Shown here piece by piece: positions 42,420 to 51,289 of a DNA stretch of 64,000 nt. Location: contig JBMNEO010000003.1 of the NCBI GenBank assembly GCA_050948825.1, positions 1 through 64,000 of the forward strand. Reading direction: 5' to 3'. The position numbers and the translations under genes were made by a program. How positions within the stretch are numbered: the first letter of the stretch is position 1; each line of letters begins with the position of its first letter. Source of the stretch: DUQX01 sp050948825. GTDB taxonomy: Bacteria > Bacillota > Dethiobacteria > DTU022 > UBA8154. The notes beneath the pieces were generated by a model. The model saw nothing but the letters and a program-made list of their open reading frames with translations, was not told the origin of the DNA and ran no database searches.

Positions 42420-43273
42420 GATCGGCCTCCCCTGAAGTGCTCCAGTATTTCTTTACCCACCTCCTCAACAGAAAAAAGGTCGGTACGAATGTTTTTCCCT
42501 GAATCCTTTAATTTCAGCAATAGCTCCGATAATACAGGAAGCTCCAGCCCTATTTCCTTAATCATTTGCGAAGAGTTGAAAACAGCCGCCGGTTCTCCCT
42601 GTAGTACCAGCCGCCCCGCGGAAAAAACAAAAAGCCTGTTGGCTAGGCGTGAGACTTCGTCCATATTGTGAGTTACCATAATAACGGTAAGCTTTTCTTC
42701 CCTGTGCAGTTTTTCGATCTGTGCCAGCAGCTGTCGGCGTCCGGCAGGATCCAACCCTGCAGTGGGCTCATCCAGAATAATCACCTCGGGTTTCATGGCC
42801 AGTATCCCAGCCATAGCAACCCTTCTTTTTTCCCCGCCGCTAAGGTTAAAAGGAGAACGATCCTTATAACTTTCATAGTCCAGCCCCATCTGTCCCAGCC
42901 CATAACAAATCCGCTTATGCAGTTCTTTTCCCCCGAGCCCCAGATTGCGCGGTCCAAAGGCCACATCTTTATATACCGTTTCCTCAAAAAGCTGGTGCTC
43001 CGGATACTGAAAAAGCAGGGCAACACGAGAGCGGATAGCGCGCATATTTATCTTTCCGGACCAGATACTGCAGCCATCCAGCAAAACATCTCCTGAAGTT
43101 GGCCTGAGAAGACCGTTAAAATGCTGCACAAGTGTTGATTTTCCGGAACCTGTTTCTCCGATAATACCAACAAATTCACCTTTTTCAATTTTCAAGGATA
43201 CTTCTTTTAATGCTTCTACTTGAAAGGGGGTACCTGGCATGTAGACATGGGAAAGTTTTTTTACCTCTAACAT
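42407..43273 (-). CDS. ecfA2: Energy-coupling factor transporter ATPase EcfA2
   Basis: 288 residues. Walker A 'GETGSGKST' near 38-46, 'PEHQLFEETVYKDVAFGPRNLG' (Q-loop and the A2-type stretch), signature 'LSGGEKRRVAMAG', Walker B 'VIILDEPTAGLD'. The ATG overlaps the ecfA1 stop. Family knowledge: forms the ATPase pair with EcfA1 that powers vitamin or metal uptake via separate S components. Confidence 0.95.
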   Translation of the reverse strand: MLEVKKLSHVYMPGTPFQVEALKEVSLKIEKGEFVGIIGETGSGKSTLVQHFNGLLRPTSGDVLLDGCSIWSGKINMRAIRSRVALLFQYPEHQLFEETVYKDVAFGPRNLGLGGKELHKRICYGLGQMGLDYESYKDRSPFNLSGGEKRRVAMAGILAMKPEVIILDEPTAGLDPAGRRQLLAQIEKLHREEKLTVIMVTHNMDEVSRLANRLFVFSAGRLVLQGEPAAVFNSSQMIKEIGLELPVLSELLLKLKDSGKNIRTDLFSVEEVGKEILEHFRGGRSCKV

Positions 43274-44097
43274 AAAATGTTCACCAGGTCATTAAGATTT
43301 AGAACATTTGCAGGTATATCAAGTCCTTCTGCACGAAGAATTCCGTTAAGCCTTAGCAAAACGGGAATTTCCAGCCCAAGCTGGTAAAGATTTGTTTCTC
43401 CGTTAAAGATTTCCTCCGGTTTACCGCTATGGACAATCTTTCCCCTGTCCATAGCATAAATCCTGTCTGCTTCCAGCGTTTCTTCCATAAAATGTGTTAT
43501 ATGAACCACTGTAACCCCCTCCTGGCGGTTCATACTTTGAACAGCATCCAGTACTTCGCGACGACCGCGGGGATCCAGCATTGCAGTCGGTTCATCCAGT
43601 ACCAGATAACGCGGGCGCATAGCAATAATACCTGCAATAGCAAGCCTCTGTTTCTGGCCACCGGAAAGCAGGTGTGGAGCATGATTCCTGAATGAAGAAA
43701 GCCCAACCCTTTCTAAGGCCTCGGCAACCCGCCGGGGAATCTGCGAAGAGGCGACGCCCAGGTTTTCCAGGCCAAAAGCCACATCCTCTTCCACTGTAGT
43801 GGCCACAATCTGATTATCGGGGTTTTGAAAAACCATCCCCACTCTCCTGCGGATTTCCCAACGGTGTTCTTCCCTGCTTGTAAGGAGTCCGTCAACCCAT
43901 ACTTCCCCTGAAGTTGGTATTAAAATAGCATTTAAAAGCCGTGCCAGGGTTGATTTTCCCGAACCGTTAGAGCCTATTAAAGCAATATATTCACCTTTTT
44001 TAATGGTTAAGGAAATATCGTCCAGTGCCCTGAGGGCGGTTTCACCATCTAAAGAATAATCAAAAGAAACGTTTTTTAACTCCAGGATAGTACTCAC
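43267..44097 (-). CDS. ecfA1: Energy-coupling factor transporter ATPase EcfA1
   Basis: 276 residues. Walker A 'GSNGSGKST' near 38-46, 'NPDNQIVATTVEEDVAFGLENLG', signature 'LSGGQKQRLAIAG', Walker B 'LVLDEPTAMLD', H-loop 'VVHITHFMEE'. GTG start in GAGGTGAGT with an unclear ribosome binding site, so the first few residues are uncertain. First of the ecfA1-A2-T set after rplQ, no S component linked. Confidence 0.95.
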   Translation of the reverse strand: MSTILELKNVSFDYSLDGETALRALDDISLTIKKGEYIALIGSNGSGKSTLARLLNAILIPTSGEVWVDGLLTSREEHRWEIRRRVGMVFQNPDNQIVATTVEEDVAFGLENLGVASSQIPRRVAEALERVGLSSFRNHAPHLLSGGQKQRLAIAGIIAMRPRYLVLDEPTAMLDPRGRREVLDAVQSMNRQEGVTVVHITHFMEETLEADRIYAMDRGKIVHSGKPEEIFNGETNLYQLGLEIPVLLRLNGILRAEGLDIPANVLNLNDLVNILC

Positions 44098-44111
44098 CTC
44101 ATGACAGAAAG

Positions 44112-44136
44112 CCGGCTACCGGCAGACGCCCTCGGA
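44112..44136. repeat. GC-rich dispersed repeat, copy 2
   Basis: 25 bases matching 12603-12626 at 20 positions. Lies in the rplQ-ecfA1 gap within a GC-rich hairpin region (CCGGCAG/CTGCCGG, 44120-44152). Confidence 0.35.
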
Positions 44137-44263
44137 GGGAGGTTCCTGCCGGGAAGACCGTTTTTCATTGCTGTTGACACACTTTGCAGAAAATATCCCT
44201 CCGTGCCGATCCGGGCAATAATACTTGCCTGCGCAAACCCAAAGCGAGCCAAGGCTGCTTCAT

Positions 44264-44608
44264 TTATTTTCCTACCAGCTCCAAAATAACCACAGGAGCG
44301 GCATCTCCCCGCCGATAGCCTTTTTTAATAATCCTCGTATAGCCCCCAACTCTGCCTTCATAGCGCGGCCCAATTTTTTCAAACAATTTAGTAACGGCAT
44401 TTTCATCTAACATATAAGCCAGTGCCTGCCTGCGAGCATGAAGGTCTCCTTTTTTAGCAAGGGTTATCATCCTTTCGGCAAGGCGATTAATCTCTTTCGC
44501 CCTGGCTTCAGTAGTTTCAATACGTTCAGCGATGAAAAAGGATGTTACAAGATTGCGCAAAAGGGCTTTCCTGGGGCCTGTCTTTCTTCCAAATTTACGA
44601 TGACTCAT
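44264..44608 (-). CDS. rplQ: 50S ribosomal protein L17
   Basis: 114 residues. 'HRKFGRKTGPRKALLRNLVTSFF' at the start, 'ARAKEINRLAERMITLAKKGDLHARRQA' and the end 'GYRRGDAAPVVILELV' are typical. Last gene of the alpha cluster, 75 bases after rpoA. Confidence 0.97.
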   Translation of the reverse strand: MSHRKFGRKTGPRKALLRNLVTSFFIAERIETTEARAKEINRLAERMITLAKKGDLHARRQALAYMLDENAVTKLFEKIGPRYEGRVGGYTRIIKKGYRRGDAAPVVILELVGK

Positions 44609-44683
44609 AGCGAACCCGGTTTTCTAATATTAATGGAAACCGGGGTTCCTACCCTCCTTTACCCAATATGCCCGGGCCTTTGT

Positions 44684-45628
44684 TTATTCAGTTTCTTTTC
44701 TAAGGTTAAGACCGAGTTCATTCAGTTTGTTCTGTACCTCTTCCAGAGACTTTTTGCCCAGGTTGCGAACTTTCATCATTTCTTCATCCGACTTGCGGAT
44801 TAGCTCTTCAACTGTATTAATGCCTGCTCTCTTCAAACAATTGTATGAGCGAACAGAAAGGTCCATTTCTTCAATGGTCATCTCCAGAACTCTTTCCTTA
44901 TTATTTTCATCCTCTTCGCTTGTAATTTCTACCTCATCGACTTTTTCCGTCAGGTTAATAAAGAGGTTCAGGTGTTTGCTGAGGATCTTTGCTCCCAGGC
45001 TGATCGCTTCATCCGCGCGGATGCTGCCATCGGTCCAGACATCCAGGGTTAGTCTGTCATAATCGGTTGTCTGGCCGACCCTTGTATCCTCCACAAAATA
45101 ATTTACCTTTTTAATGGGGGTAAAAATGGAATCCAGAGGTATAACCCCAATAGGCTGATTCGCAATCTTATTCCGTTCGGCCGGAATATATCCCCGGCCG
45201 GGGCCGGCGGTAATCTCCATATATACCTTTCCGCCCTCTTCCAATGTGCAGATAACAAGCTCGGGATTCAGAATCTCAACCTCCGCAGGCACCTGAATAT
45301 CACCGGCTTTGATCTCACCTTCACCCTCGGCATCAATAATAAGCACCTGTGGCTCCGGGGAGTATACTTTTAACCGGAGCGCCTTCAGGTTCAGGAGAAC
45401 TTCAGGAGTATCTTCTACCACATGGGGAATTGTGGAAAATTCGTGTAAAACCCCTTCAATCTTTACGCTGGTCACCGCTGCCCCTGGTAATGACGAAAGC
45501 AAAATACGGCGTAGCGAATTGCCTAGGGTAATACCATATCCCCGCTCGAGGGGTTCTATCACAAAACGACCGTGTTGTTCCCCGTCTTTATCTACCCATT
45601 CAATCCTGGGCTTTTCGATTTCTATCAC
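44684..45628 (-). CDS. rpoA: RNA polymerase alpha subunit
   Basis: 314 residues. N-terminal domain with 'YGITLGNSLRRILLSSLPGAAVTSVKIEG' (dimerisation, near 30-58) and C-terminal domain 'VRSYNCLKRAGINTVEELI' and 'RNLGKKSLEEVQNKLNELGL' (UP-element and activator contacts), joined by an acidic linker. Full length. Between rpsD and rplQ as in other Firmicutes. Confidence 0.98.
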   Translation of the reverse strand: MIEIEKPRIEWVDKDGEQHGRFVIEPLERGYGITLGNSLRRILLSSLPGAAVTSVKIEGVLHEFSTIPHVVEDTPEVLLNLKALRLKVYSPEPQVLIIDAEGEGEIKAGDIQVPAEVEILNPELVICTLEEGGKVYMEITAGPGRGYIPAERNKIANQPIGVIPLDSIFTPIKKVNYFVEDTRVGQTTDYDRLTLDVWTDGSIRADEAISLGAKILSKHLNLFINLTEKVDEVEITSEEDENNKERVLEMTIEEMDLSVRSYNCLKRAGINTVEELIRKSDEEMMKVRNLGKKSLEEVQNKLNELGLNLRKETE

Positions 45629-45663
45629 TAAATATTTCCCTCCTACCTTATTAAGAGAATTTT

Positions 45664-46290
45664 TTAACGAGAATAAAGCTCTACAATAAGGTGTTCGGCA
45701 ATAGGAATGTCCAATTCTTCTCTTGAAGGTAATCTCAATATTTTTCCGCTCATATTATCCCGATCCACCTCCAGCCACTCCACGGTTCCCTGAGCTGCTC
45801 CCCATTCGGCCAATTCTTTAAAGAATGATTTGTTTCTGCTGCTTTCACGGACAGCAATTATATCGCCCTGCCTGGTAAGATACGATGGTATGTCAACTTT
45901 GCGGCCGTTGACAGTAAAATGTCCGTGCCGAATAAGCTGACGAGCATCTGTCCGTGAGCGAGCCAGCCCCATACGGTAAACCATGTTATCCAGCCTGCTT
46001 TCGAGGATTTGCAACAGGGTTTCACCTGTTACCCCTTTGCGCCTGTCCGCTTCTTTAAAATAACGCCTGAATTGCCTTTCAAGTACACCATAAATCCGGC
46101 GGGCTTTTTGTTTTTCACGTAGCTGCAGACCATATTCCGATATCTTCTGTCTTCCTTGTCCATGTGCTCCGGGGGGATATCCTTTGCGTACAAATGCACA
46201 TTTATCGCTGTAACACCTGTCCCCTTTTAGATATAATTTTGTGCCTTCACGGCGGCACAGCCTGCAGGAAGCTTCTTTATACCTGGCCAT
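45664..46290 (-). CDS. rpsD: 30S ribosomal protein S4, zinc-binding form
   Basis: 208 residues from ATG 46290 (GGGAGGTG upstream); the longer frame reaching 46356 runs into rpsK's stop region. 'CRLCRREGTKLYLKGDRCYSDKC' near 9-31 gives four Cys for a zinc site. The S4 RNA-binding domain ('RLDNMVYRMGLARSRTDARQLIRHGHFTVNG') lies near 98-128. Family knowledge: nucleates 30S assembly and can repress its own synthesis. Confidence 0.97.
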   Translation of the reverse strand: MARYKEASCRLCRREGTKLYLKGDRCYSDKCAFVRKGYPPGAHGQGRQKISEYGLQLREKQKARRIYGVLERQFRRYFKEADRRKGVTGETLLQILESRLDNMVYRMGLARSRTDARQLIRHGHFTVNGRKVDIPSYLTRQGDIIAVRESSRNKSFFKELAEWGAAQGTVEWLEVDRDNMSGKILRLPSREELDIPIAEHLIVELYSR

Positions 46291-46325
46291 ATATTTTTCA
46301 AACACCTCCCTGTTTGGTTTATAGC

Positions 46326-46721
46326 TTATACACGGCGCCTCTTGGGCGGACGGCATCCATTATGAGGAATGGGGGTAACATCCTTAATCAGGTTAACATC
46401 CAGCCCGGCTGCCTGCAAAGAACGAATAGCTGCTTCACGGCCTGCACCGGGTCCTTTAACGAAGACTTCAACCTGCCTCATCCCATGCTCCATTGCTGTA
46501 CGAGCTGCAGCCTCAGCTGCCAGCTGTGCTGCAAATGGTGTGGATTTCCGCGAACCTTTATACCCTACTGTCCCGGCACTTGCCCAGGCAATGTTGTTAC
46601 CCTGAAGATCTGTTATCGTAATGATAGTATTATTAAAACTTGATTTAATGTGCGCGGCGCCATGCTCAATATTTTTTCGTTCCCGGCGGCGAGGCCGGGT
46701 AGTAGTTCTTCTTTTGGCCAA
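46326..46721 (-). CDS. rpsK: 30S ribosomal protein S11
   Basis: 131 residues, TTG start after GGAGGGAG. 'AHIKSSFNNTIITITDLQGN' and the end 'DVTPIPHNGCRPPKRRRV' are diagnostic. Thirty-five bases before rpsD. Confidence 0.97.
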   Translation of the reverse strand: MAKRRTTTRPRRRERKNIEHGAAHIKSSFNNTIITITDLQGNNIAWASAGTVGYKGSRKSTPFAAQLAAEAAARTAMEHGMRQVEVFVKGPGAGREAAIRSLQAAGLDVNLIKDVTPIPHNGCRPPKRRRV

Positions 46722-46748
46722 CTTTTTTCTCCCTCCTTATCTTACGCG

Positions 46749-47120
46749 TTATTTTTTCCTGCGGACACCAACTGTCTTCTTGGGACCCTTGCGTGTCCTG
46801 GAGTTGTTTTTTGTGTTCTGGCCCCTTACAGGTAAACCGCGGCGGTGGCGAATCCCACGGTAGGAGCTGATCTCTACCAGGCGCTTAATGTTCATAGAAA
46901 CATCACGCCGCAGATCGCCCTCCACCTTATAGTTCTTATCTATATATTCCCTTAACCTGTTGATCTCGTCTTCCGTCAGGTTCCTGACTCTGGTATCGGG
47001 ATTAATATTTGTATATCTTAAAGCTTCCTGAGCTCTTTTACGTCCCAGGCCATAGATATAAGTCAAAGCAATCTCTACTCTTTTATCTCGCGGCAAATCC
47101 ACTCCGGCAATCCTGGCCAA
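46749..47120 (-). CDS. rpsM: 30S ribosomal protein S13
   Basis: 123 residues from TTG 47120, seven bases after AAGGAGGTG; this gives the standard MARIAGVDLPRDKR. The upstream extension of the frame has no site. 'GIRHRRGLPVRGQ' and the basic tail ending VGVRRKK are intact. Confidence 0.97.
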   Translation of the reverse strand: MARIAGVDLPRDKRVEIALTYIYGLGRKRAQEALRYTNINPDTRVRNLTEDEINRLREYIDKNYKVEGDLRRDVSMNIKRLVEISSYRGIRHRRGLPVRGQNTKNNSRTRKGPKKTVGVRRKK

Positions 47121-47261
47121 AGCTTCTGCACCTCCTTCTAAAAAGGTTAAACGAAAATATAATACCCTGTTTGAAGGGAAATTATTCGTCAACAGTTTAA
47201 TTATACCTGCTTAAGCATTTATTAATATTATTTCCATTTTTATCTCTGTGCAGACCGGTTA

Positions 47262-47375
47262 CTAACCCTGCCTCTGCTTATGCTTGGGGTTCTCGCAGAT
47301 AACCATTACTTTCCCTTTACGGCGTATTACTTTACATTTTTCACAAATAGGCTTCACCGATGGGCGCACTTTCAT
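47262..47375 (-). CDS. rpmJ: 50S ribosomal protein L36, zinc-binding form
   Basis: 37 residues, MKVRPSVKPICEKCKVIRR and on to KHKQRQG. Cys11, Cys14, Cys27 and His32 form the zinc site. Too short for a usual length cutoff, but position between infA and rpsM and the full match leave no doubt. Confidence 0.97.
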   Translation of the reverse strand: MKVRPSVKPICEKCKVIRRKGKVMVICENPKHKQRQG

Positions 47376-47407
47376 ATTACTTCAGCCCCCTTTGAGTTTA
47401 CTTAAAT

Positions 47408-47629
47408 TTATTTGTAACGGTAAGTGATGCGTCCCCTGGTCAGGTCGTAAGGAGATAGCTCCACCAGTACACGGTCCCCTGCAAGAATACGGATAAAATT
47501 CATGCGTATTTTGCCTGAAACATGAGCCAGTATTTTAACCCCATTCTTTAATTCGACTCTGAACATGGCGTTGGGTAAAGGCTCTATTACCGTGCCCTCT
47601 ACCTCAATGACATCCTTTTTTTTGGACAT
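47408..47629 (-). CDS. infA: Translation initiation factor IF-1
   Basis: 73 residues, an OB fold: 'VIEVEGTVIEPLPNAMFRVEL', 'GHVSGK'-type 'AHVSGKIRMNFIRILAGDRV' and the end 'DLTRGRITYRYK'. AGGAGG precedes the ATG. Between the KOW gene and rpmJ. Confidence 0.97.
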   Translation of the reverse strand: MSKKKDVIEVEGTVIEPLPNAMFRVELKNGVKILAHVSGKIRMNFIRILAGDRVLVELSPYDLTRGRITYRYK

Positions 47630-47650
47630 ACCCCGGCATACCTCCTTTCT

Positions 47651-47965
47651 TTAGCATCCCTCGGATGAAGAAGTCCGGAGACAACAGGGGTGATTTTGCC
47701 CTCTTTCAGCAGAAATTATCATATTGAGTGTATTCCTAACTGCATTATCGCTTAAATTTCCCTGCCGAATCCTCTCCTTTATCTCAGGGACAACACAACG
47801 GTAAGGCTGCAGGTGCTTCAAGTTTTTCTTCTTCGGCTTTTGGACCGTATGGCTGCGTCCGTTAGCCAGCAACGCCCTGTTACCTTCAAAACCAATAATA
47901 AGATAGAGTGTACCTTGATCCCTTCCCGCCAGTGATTTTACTACTTGCCCTGATTCCATATCCAT
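47651..47965 (-). CDS. KOW-domain RNA-binding protein (L14e-like)
   Basis: 104 residues. 'GQVVKSLAGRDQGTLYLIIGFEGN' near 6-29 is a KOW motif; 'VQKPKKKNLKHLQPY' follows. The tail with 'RGQNHPCCLRTSSSEGC' is unusual and probably disordered. A small KOW protein between map and infA is common in Clostridia; it probably binds rRNA but its role is not established. Confidence 0.85.
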   Translation of the reverse strand: MDMESGQVVKSLAGRDQGTLYLIIGFEGNRALLANGRSHTVQKPKKKNLKHLQPYRCVVPEIKERIRQGNLSDNAVRNTLNMIISAERGQNHPCCLRTSSSEGC

Positions 47966-47969
47966 TTAA

Positions 47970-48725
47970 TTACCTCCCTGGAAAAGAGGTCAAAATTTCC
48001 GGGCCATCCTGTAAAATAGCCACGCTGTGCTCAAAATGTGCTGACAGATTTCTATCTCCGGTCACCACCGTCCACTGATCATCCAGCGTCTCTACTTCCC
48101 AGGTACCTGCATTTACCATCGGCTCGATAGCCAGTACCATCCCCTCTTCAAGCAGGGGCCCTTTTCCCGGAGGACCAAAGTTTGGCACCTGTGGCTCCTC
48201 ATGAAGATTACTGCCTATGCCATGCCCAACATAATTTCGTACAACTGAAAACCCCTTCGCTTCAACATAAGACTGCACAGCATTGGAAATATCATAGAGC
48301 CGATTCCCGGGCACAGCTTTTTTAACAGCTTGATTTAAGCTTTCACGCGTTACTTCAATCAACTGTGCAGCAAGAGGGGAGACCTTCCCTACAGGAAAAG
48401 TGGCTGCTGCATCACCGTAATAACCTTTGTAAAGAACACCCACGTCGATACTCACTATATCCCCATTTTTAAGCTGCCTTAAACCGGGAATACCGTGAAC
48501 CAACTCTTCGTTGATTGAAGTGCAGATACTTGCCGGAAAGCCATTATAACCGAGAAAGGCCGGTTCCGCATTATTTTTTCTTATGCAGCGCAGGGCAAGG
48601 TTATCTAGCCTGGCGGTAGTGATTCCCGGTTTTACCGCCAAAGACAGCTCATACAGTACTTCACCTGCAATACGCCCTGCCTGGCGCATTAGTTCAATCT
48701 CCTGGGATGACTTGAGAACTATCAA
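47970..48725 (-). CDS. map: Type I methionine aminopeptidase
   Basis: 251 residues, TTG start after AGGAGAGG. The five metal ligands are in 'VSIDVGVLYKGYYGDAA' (two Asp), 'YVGHGIG' (His), 'LAIEPMV' (Glu) and 'SAHFEHSVAI' (Glu). Family knowledge: removes the initiator Met from new proteins. Only 13 bases after secY; adk, normally in between, is absent. Confidence 0.97.
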   Translation of the reverse strand: MIVLKSSQEIELMRQAGRIAGEVLYELSLAVKPGITTARLDNLALRCIRKNNAEPAFLGYNGFPASICTSINEELVHGIPGLRQLKNGDIVSIDVGVLYKGYYGDAAATFPVGKVSPLAAQLIEVTRESLNQAVKKAVPGNRLYDISNAVQSYVEAKGFSVVRNYVGHGIGSNLHEEPQVPNFGPPGKGPLLEEGMVLAIEPMVNAGTWEVETLDDQWTVVTGDRNLSAHFEHSVAILQDGPEILTSFPGR

Positions 48726-48738
48726 TAAAAACCTCTCC

Positions 48739-49995
48739 TTACTTCATAAAACCCTGGTAATTGCGCATAAGCATATGGCTTTCTATTTGTCTCATCGTCT
48801 CCAGGATCACGCCAACAATAATAATCAGGCCTGTGCCGCTAAAAATAAGGTTCAATCGCGATACGCCCTGTAAAATAATCGGCAGGACACAGATAAAAGC
48901 CAGTGCAACAGCTCCCACCATGGTCAACTTGCTCGAAATTCTGCTCAAATACTCTGCTGTTGGCCGGCCGGGCCTGAGTCCGGGGATAAAGCCCCCGTAT
49001 TTTTTTATATCCCCCGCTACTTTCATCGGATCAAATTGGATTGCCGTATAAAAGAAGGTAAAAAGGATAATAAATGCAGCATACAGTAAAGTATTGAGCA
49101 TTGTTCCCCAGTCCAACGCACTGGCGATACTCTGGGCAATCGGATGGTTAATAAACATAGCTATAGTTGCCGGAAACATTAAAATAGCAGAAGCGAAAAT
49201 CACCGGAATTACCCCGGCCTGGTTCACTTTCAGCGGGATATGCGTACTCTGCCCGCCGTACATGCGCCTTCCCACCACTCTCTTTGCATACTGCACCGGG
49301 ATACGCCTTCTGCCAATGTCCAGGGCTATAATACCTATAATAAGGCCGAACATGATGAGAACCACAGGAATAAGCACCAAAAAACGTGCTTCACCCAGCC
49401 GTATTAATTCCATTATCTGCCCCGCTCCTGAAGGAAAACCTGCAACAATCCCGGCAAAGATAAGCAATGAAATGCCGTTACCAATACCTTTTTCCGTAAT
49501 TAACTCTCCCAACCACATTAAGAATGCAGTCCCGGCAGTTAATGAGATAATAATCACTAAATAAGCCGAGGTGCCGCGTTCAGTTATAGCAGGCTGGATT
49601 AAACTGAAAGTCATTCCAGTTGCCTGCAACAGGGCTAGCCCCACGGTCCCGTAACGAATAACCTGGACCATCTTTTTACGGCCCTCAACCCCTTCTTCAC
49701 TCCACTCTTTAAATTTCGGAATAACCACCGTCAAAAGCTGAACAATGATCGATGCGTTAATATAGGGCATAATACCCATGGCAAAAATGGTAAAATTGCT
49801 CAGTGCACCGCCGGAAATTACGTTATAGAGACCAAAAAGATTGTCTCCTTGAAAAAAATCCGCCAGCCTTTCCGGATCTATGCCGGGAATAGGTACATGA
49901 GCTCCGATACGAAAAACTACCAGCATGAGCAGCGTAAAAATAATCCTCCTGCGCAGTTCACCTATTTTCCAGGCATTGCGAACAGTTTCCAGCAT
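48739..49995 (-). CDS. secY: Protein translocase channel subunit SecY
   Basis: 418 residues with ten membrane helices. 'FRIGAHVPIPGID' near the start, 'MPYINASIIVQLLTVV' (lateral gate/TM2b), 'WLGELITEKGIGNGISLLIFAGI' and 'GIRPGRPTAEYL'-type 'GLRPGRPTAEYLSRI' in the cytoplasmic loop are present. Full length. Directly after rplO. Confidence 0.98.
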   Translation of the reverse strand: MLETVRNAWKIGELRRRIIFTLLMLVVFRIGAHVPIPGIDPERLADFFQGDNLFGLYNVISGGALSNFTIFAMGIMPYINASIIVQLLTVVIPKFKEWSEEGVEGRKKMVQVIRYGTVGLALLQATGMTFSLIQPAITERGTSAYLVIIISLTAGTAFLMWLGELITEKGIGNGISLLIFAGIVAGFPSGAGQIMELIRLGEARFLVLIPVVLIMFGLIIGIIALDIGRRRIPVQYAKRVVGRRMYGGQSTHIPLKVNQAGVIPVIFASAILMFPATIAMFINHPIAQSIASALDWGTMLNTLLYAAFIILFTFFYTAIQFDPMKVAGDIKKYGGFIPGLRPGRPTAEYLSRISSKLTMVGAVALAFICVLPIILQGVSRLNLIFSGTGLIIIVGVILETMRQIESHMLMRNYQGFMK

Positions 49996-49996
49996 T

Positions 49997-50440
49997 TTAT
50001 ATCACCTCAACCTGTCCGCCGGCCGTTTCAATTTTTTCTCTGGCCTGGGCACTAAAGCTGTGAGCCTTTACGGTTAAATTTTTTTCCAGTTCACCTTTTC
50101 CAAGAACTTTTACCCCGGATTTTAAGGATTTTATCATCCCGGTTTCTATCATGAGCTGCGGTGTTACCACCGTTCCGGCTTCAAAGCGATTTAAAGCTTG
50201 GACGTTTACCTCTATCCATTCTTTTCGGAATCTACTATTATTAAAACCCCGTTTGGGCAGGCGCTGGAATAATGGCATCTGCCCTCCCTCGAATCCGCGC
50301 CGAACGCCTCCTCCCGAGCGAGCTTTTTGCCCTTTCTGACCCCGCCCGGAGGTTTTCCCTTTGCCGGAACCAATTCCACGGCCGATTCTTGTGGGAGAAG
50401 TACGTGAACCTGGAGATGGTTTTAAATTGTGCAAACGCAT
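49997..50440 (-). CDS. rplO: 50S ribosomal protein L15
   Basis: 147 residues. The Gly/Lys-rich N-terminus 'GRGIGSGKGKTSGRGQKGQKAR' interrupted by 'GGVRRGFEGGQMPLFQRLPKRGF' and the C-terminal 'VKAHSFSAQAREKIETAGG' are typical. GGGAGGTG precedes the ATG. A 135-base gap, empty of genes, separates it from rpmD. Confidence 0.97.
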   Translation of the reverse strand: MRLHNLKPSPGSRTSPTRIGRGIGSGKGKTSGRGQKGQKARSGGGVRRGFEGGQMPLFQRLPKRGFNNSRFRKEWIEVNVQALNRFEAGTVVTPQLMIETGMIKSLKSGVKVLGKGELEKNLTVKAHSFSAQAREKIETAGGQVEVI

Positions 50441-50575
50441 CCTTAAACACCTCCCTTAAAAACTTGTTAAATTACCTGCATCTTTCATGAATAAACAGGT
50501 CCTAAATTCCACAACTATCAATCTAAATCCCCTGAAACTATAATCCCTCCCATTCTTGCTTCTTGCTCTCTTGTA

Positions 50576-50755
50576 CTATATCTCCTCTACGGATACCAAA
50601 TGTCTTACTCGATCAACCATGCCCCTGATTTGGGGGGTATTGTCGTGCTCTACCGTATGGTTCATTCGCTTTAAACCCAGAGCTTTAATGGTCAAGCGTT
50701 GAGACGGCTTGCAACCTAAAGGGCTTCTGATAAGTTTGATTCTTATTCTATTCAC
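50576..50755 (-). CDS. rpmD: 50S ribosomal protein L30
   Basis: 59 residues from GTG 50755 behind GGGGGAG: 'IRIKLIRSPLGCKPSQRLT' and 'ALGLKRMNHTVEHDNTPQIRG' are diagnostic. Too short for a usual length cutoff. Between rpsE and rplO as expected. Confidence 0.96.
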   Translation of the reverse strand: MNRIRIKLIRSPLGCKPSQRLTIKALGLKRMNHTVEHDNTPQIRGMVDRVRHLVSVEEI

Positions 50756-50767
50756 GCATAACTCCCC

Positions 50768-51265
50768 CTATGCTTTAAGCTCTTCGACCTGTTTGCCACG
50801 TACTTTCGCGACTTCTTCAACTGTTTTTAAGGATTTTAAACCTGACATCGTGGCATTAATCATATTAATGGCGTTAGACGAACCAAGGCTTTTCGTTAAA
50901 ATGTCTTTTATTCCTGCCAGCTCCAGAACCGCCCTTACCGGGCCCCCGGCAATAACTCCGGTACCTTCGGAAGCCGGTTTTAATAGTACTCTACCCGCAC
51001 CGAAAATTCCTGTAGTGGAGTGGGGAATGGTAGTCCCGGACATTGGAACAGTAATCATATTCTTTTTGGCATCTTCTACCCCTTTGCGTATTGCCTCCGG
51101 AACCTCTCCGGCTTTACCCAATCCGGCTCCTACAGTCCCAGACCCGTCTCCAACAACTACCAGAGCGCTAAAGCTAAATCTGCGGCCTCCTTTAACCACC
51201 TTGGCCACCCTGTTTATTTTCACAACTCTCTCAGATACTTCTCCCTTGGGCTCAACCTTGGACAA
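50768..51265 (-). CDS. rpsE: 30S ribosomal protein S5
   Basis: 165 residues from TTG 51265 (GGAGGG eight bases upstream; ATG 51271 is only two bases from the site). 'VVKINRVAKVVKGGRRFSFSALVVVGDG' and 'KNMITVPMSGTTIPH' are diagnostic; 'SEGTGVIAGGPVRAVLELAGI' follows. Confidence 0.97.
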   Translation of the reverse strand: MSKVEPKGEVSERVVKINRVAKVVKGGRRFSFSALVVVGDGSGTVGAGLGKAGEVPEAIRKGVEDAKKNMITVPMSGTTIPHSTTGIFGAGRVLLKPASEGTGVIAGGPVRAVLELAGIKDILTKSLGSSNAINMINATMSGLKSLKTVEEVAKVRGKQVEELKA

Positions 51266-51289
51266 TACCATACCCTCCTTTCGCTTCTT

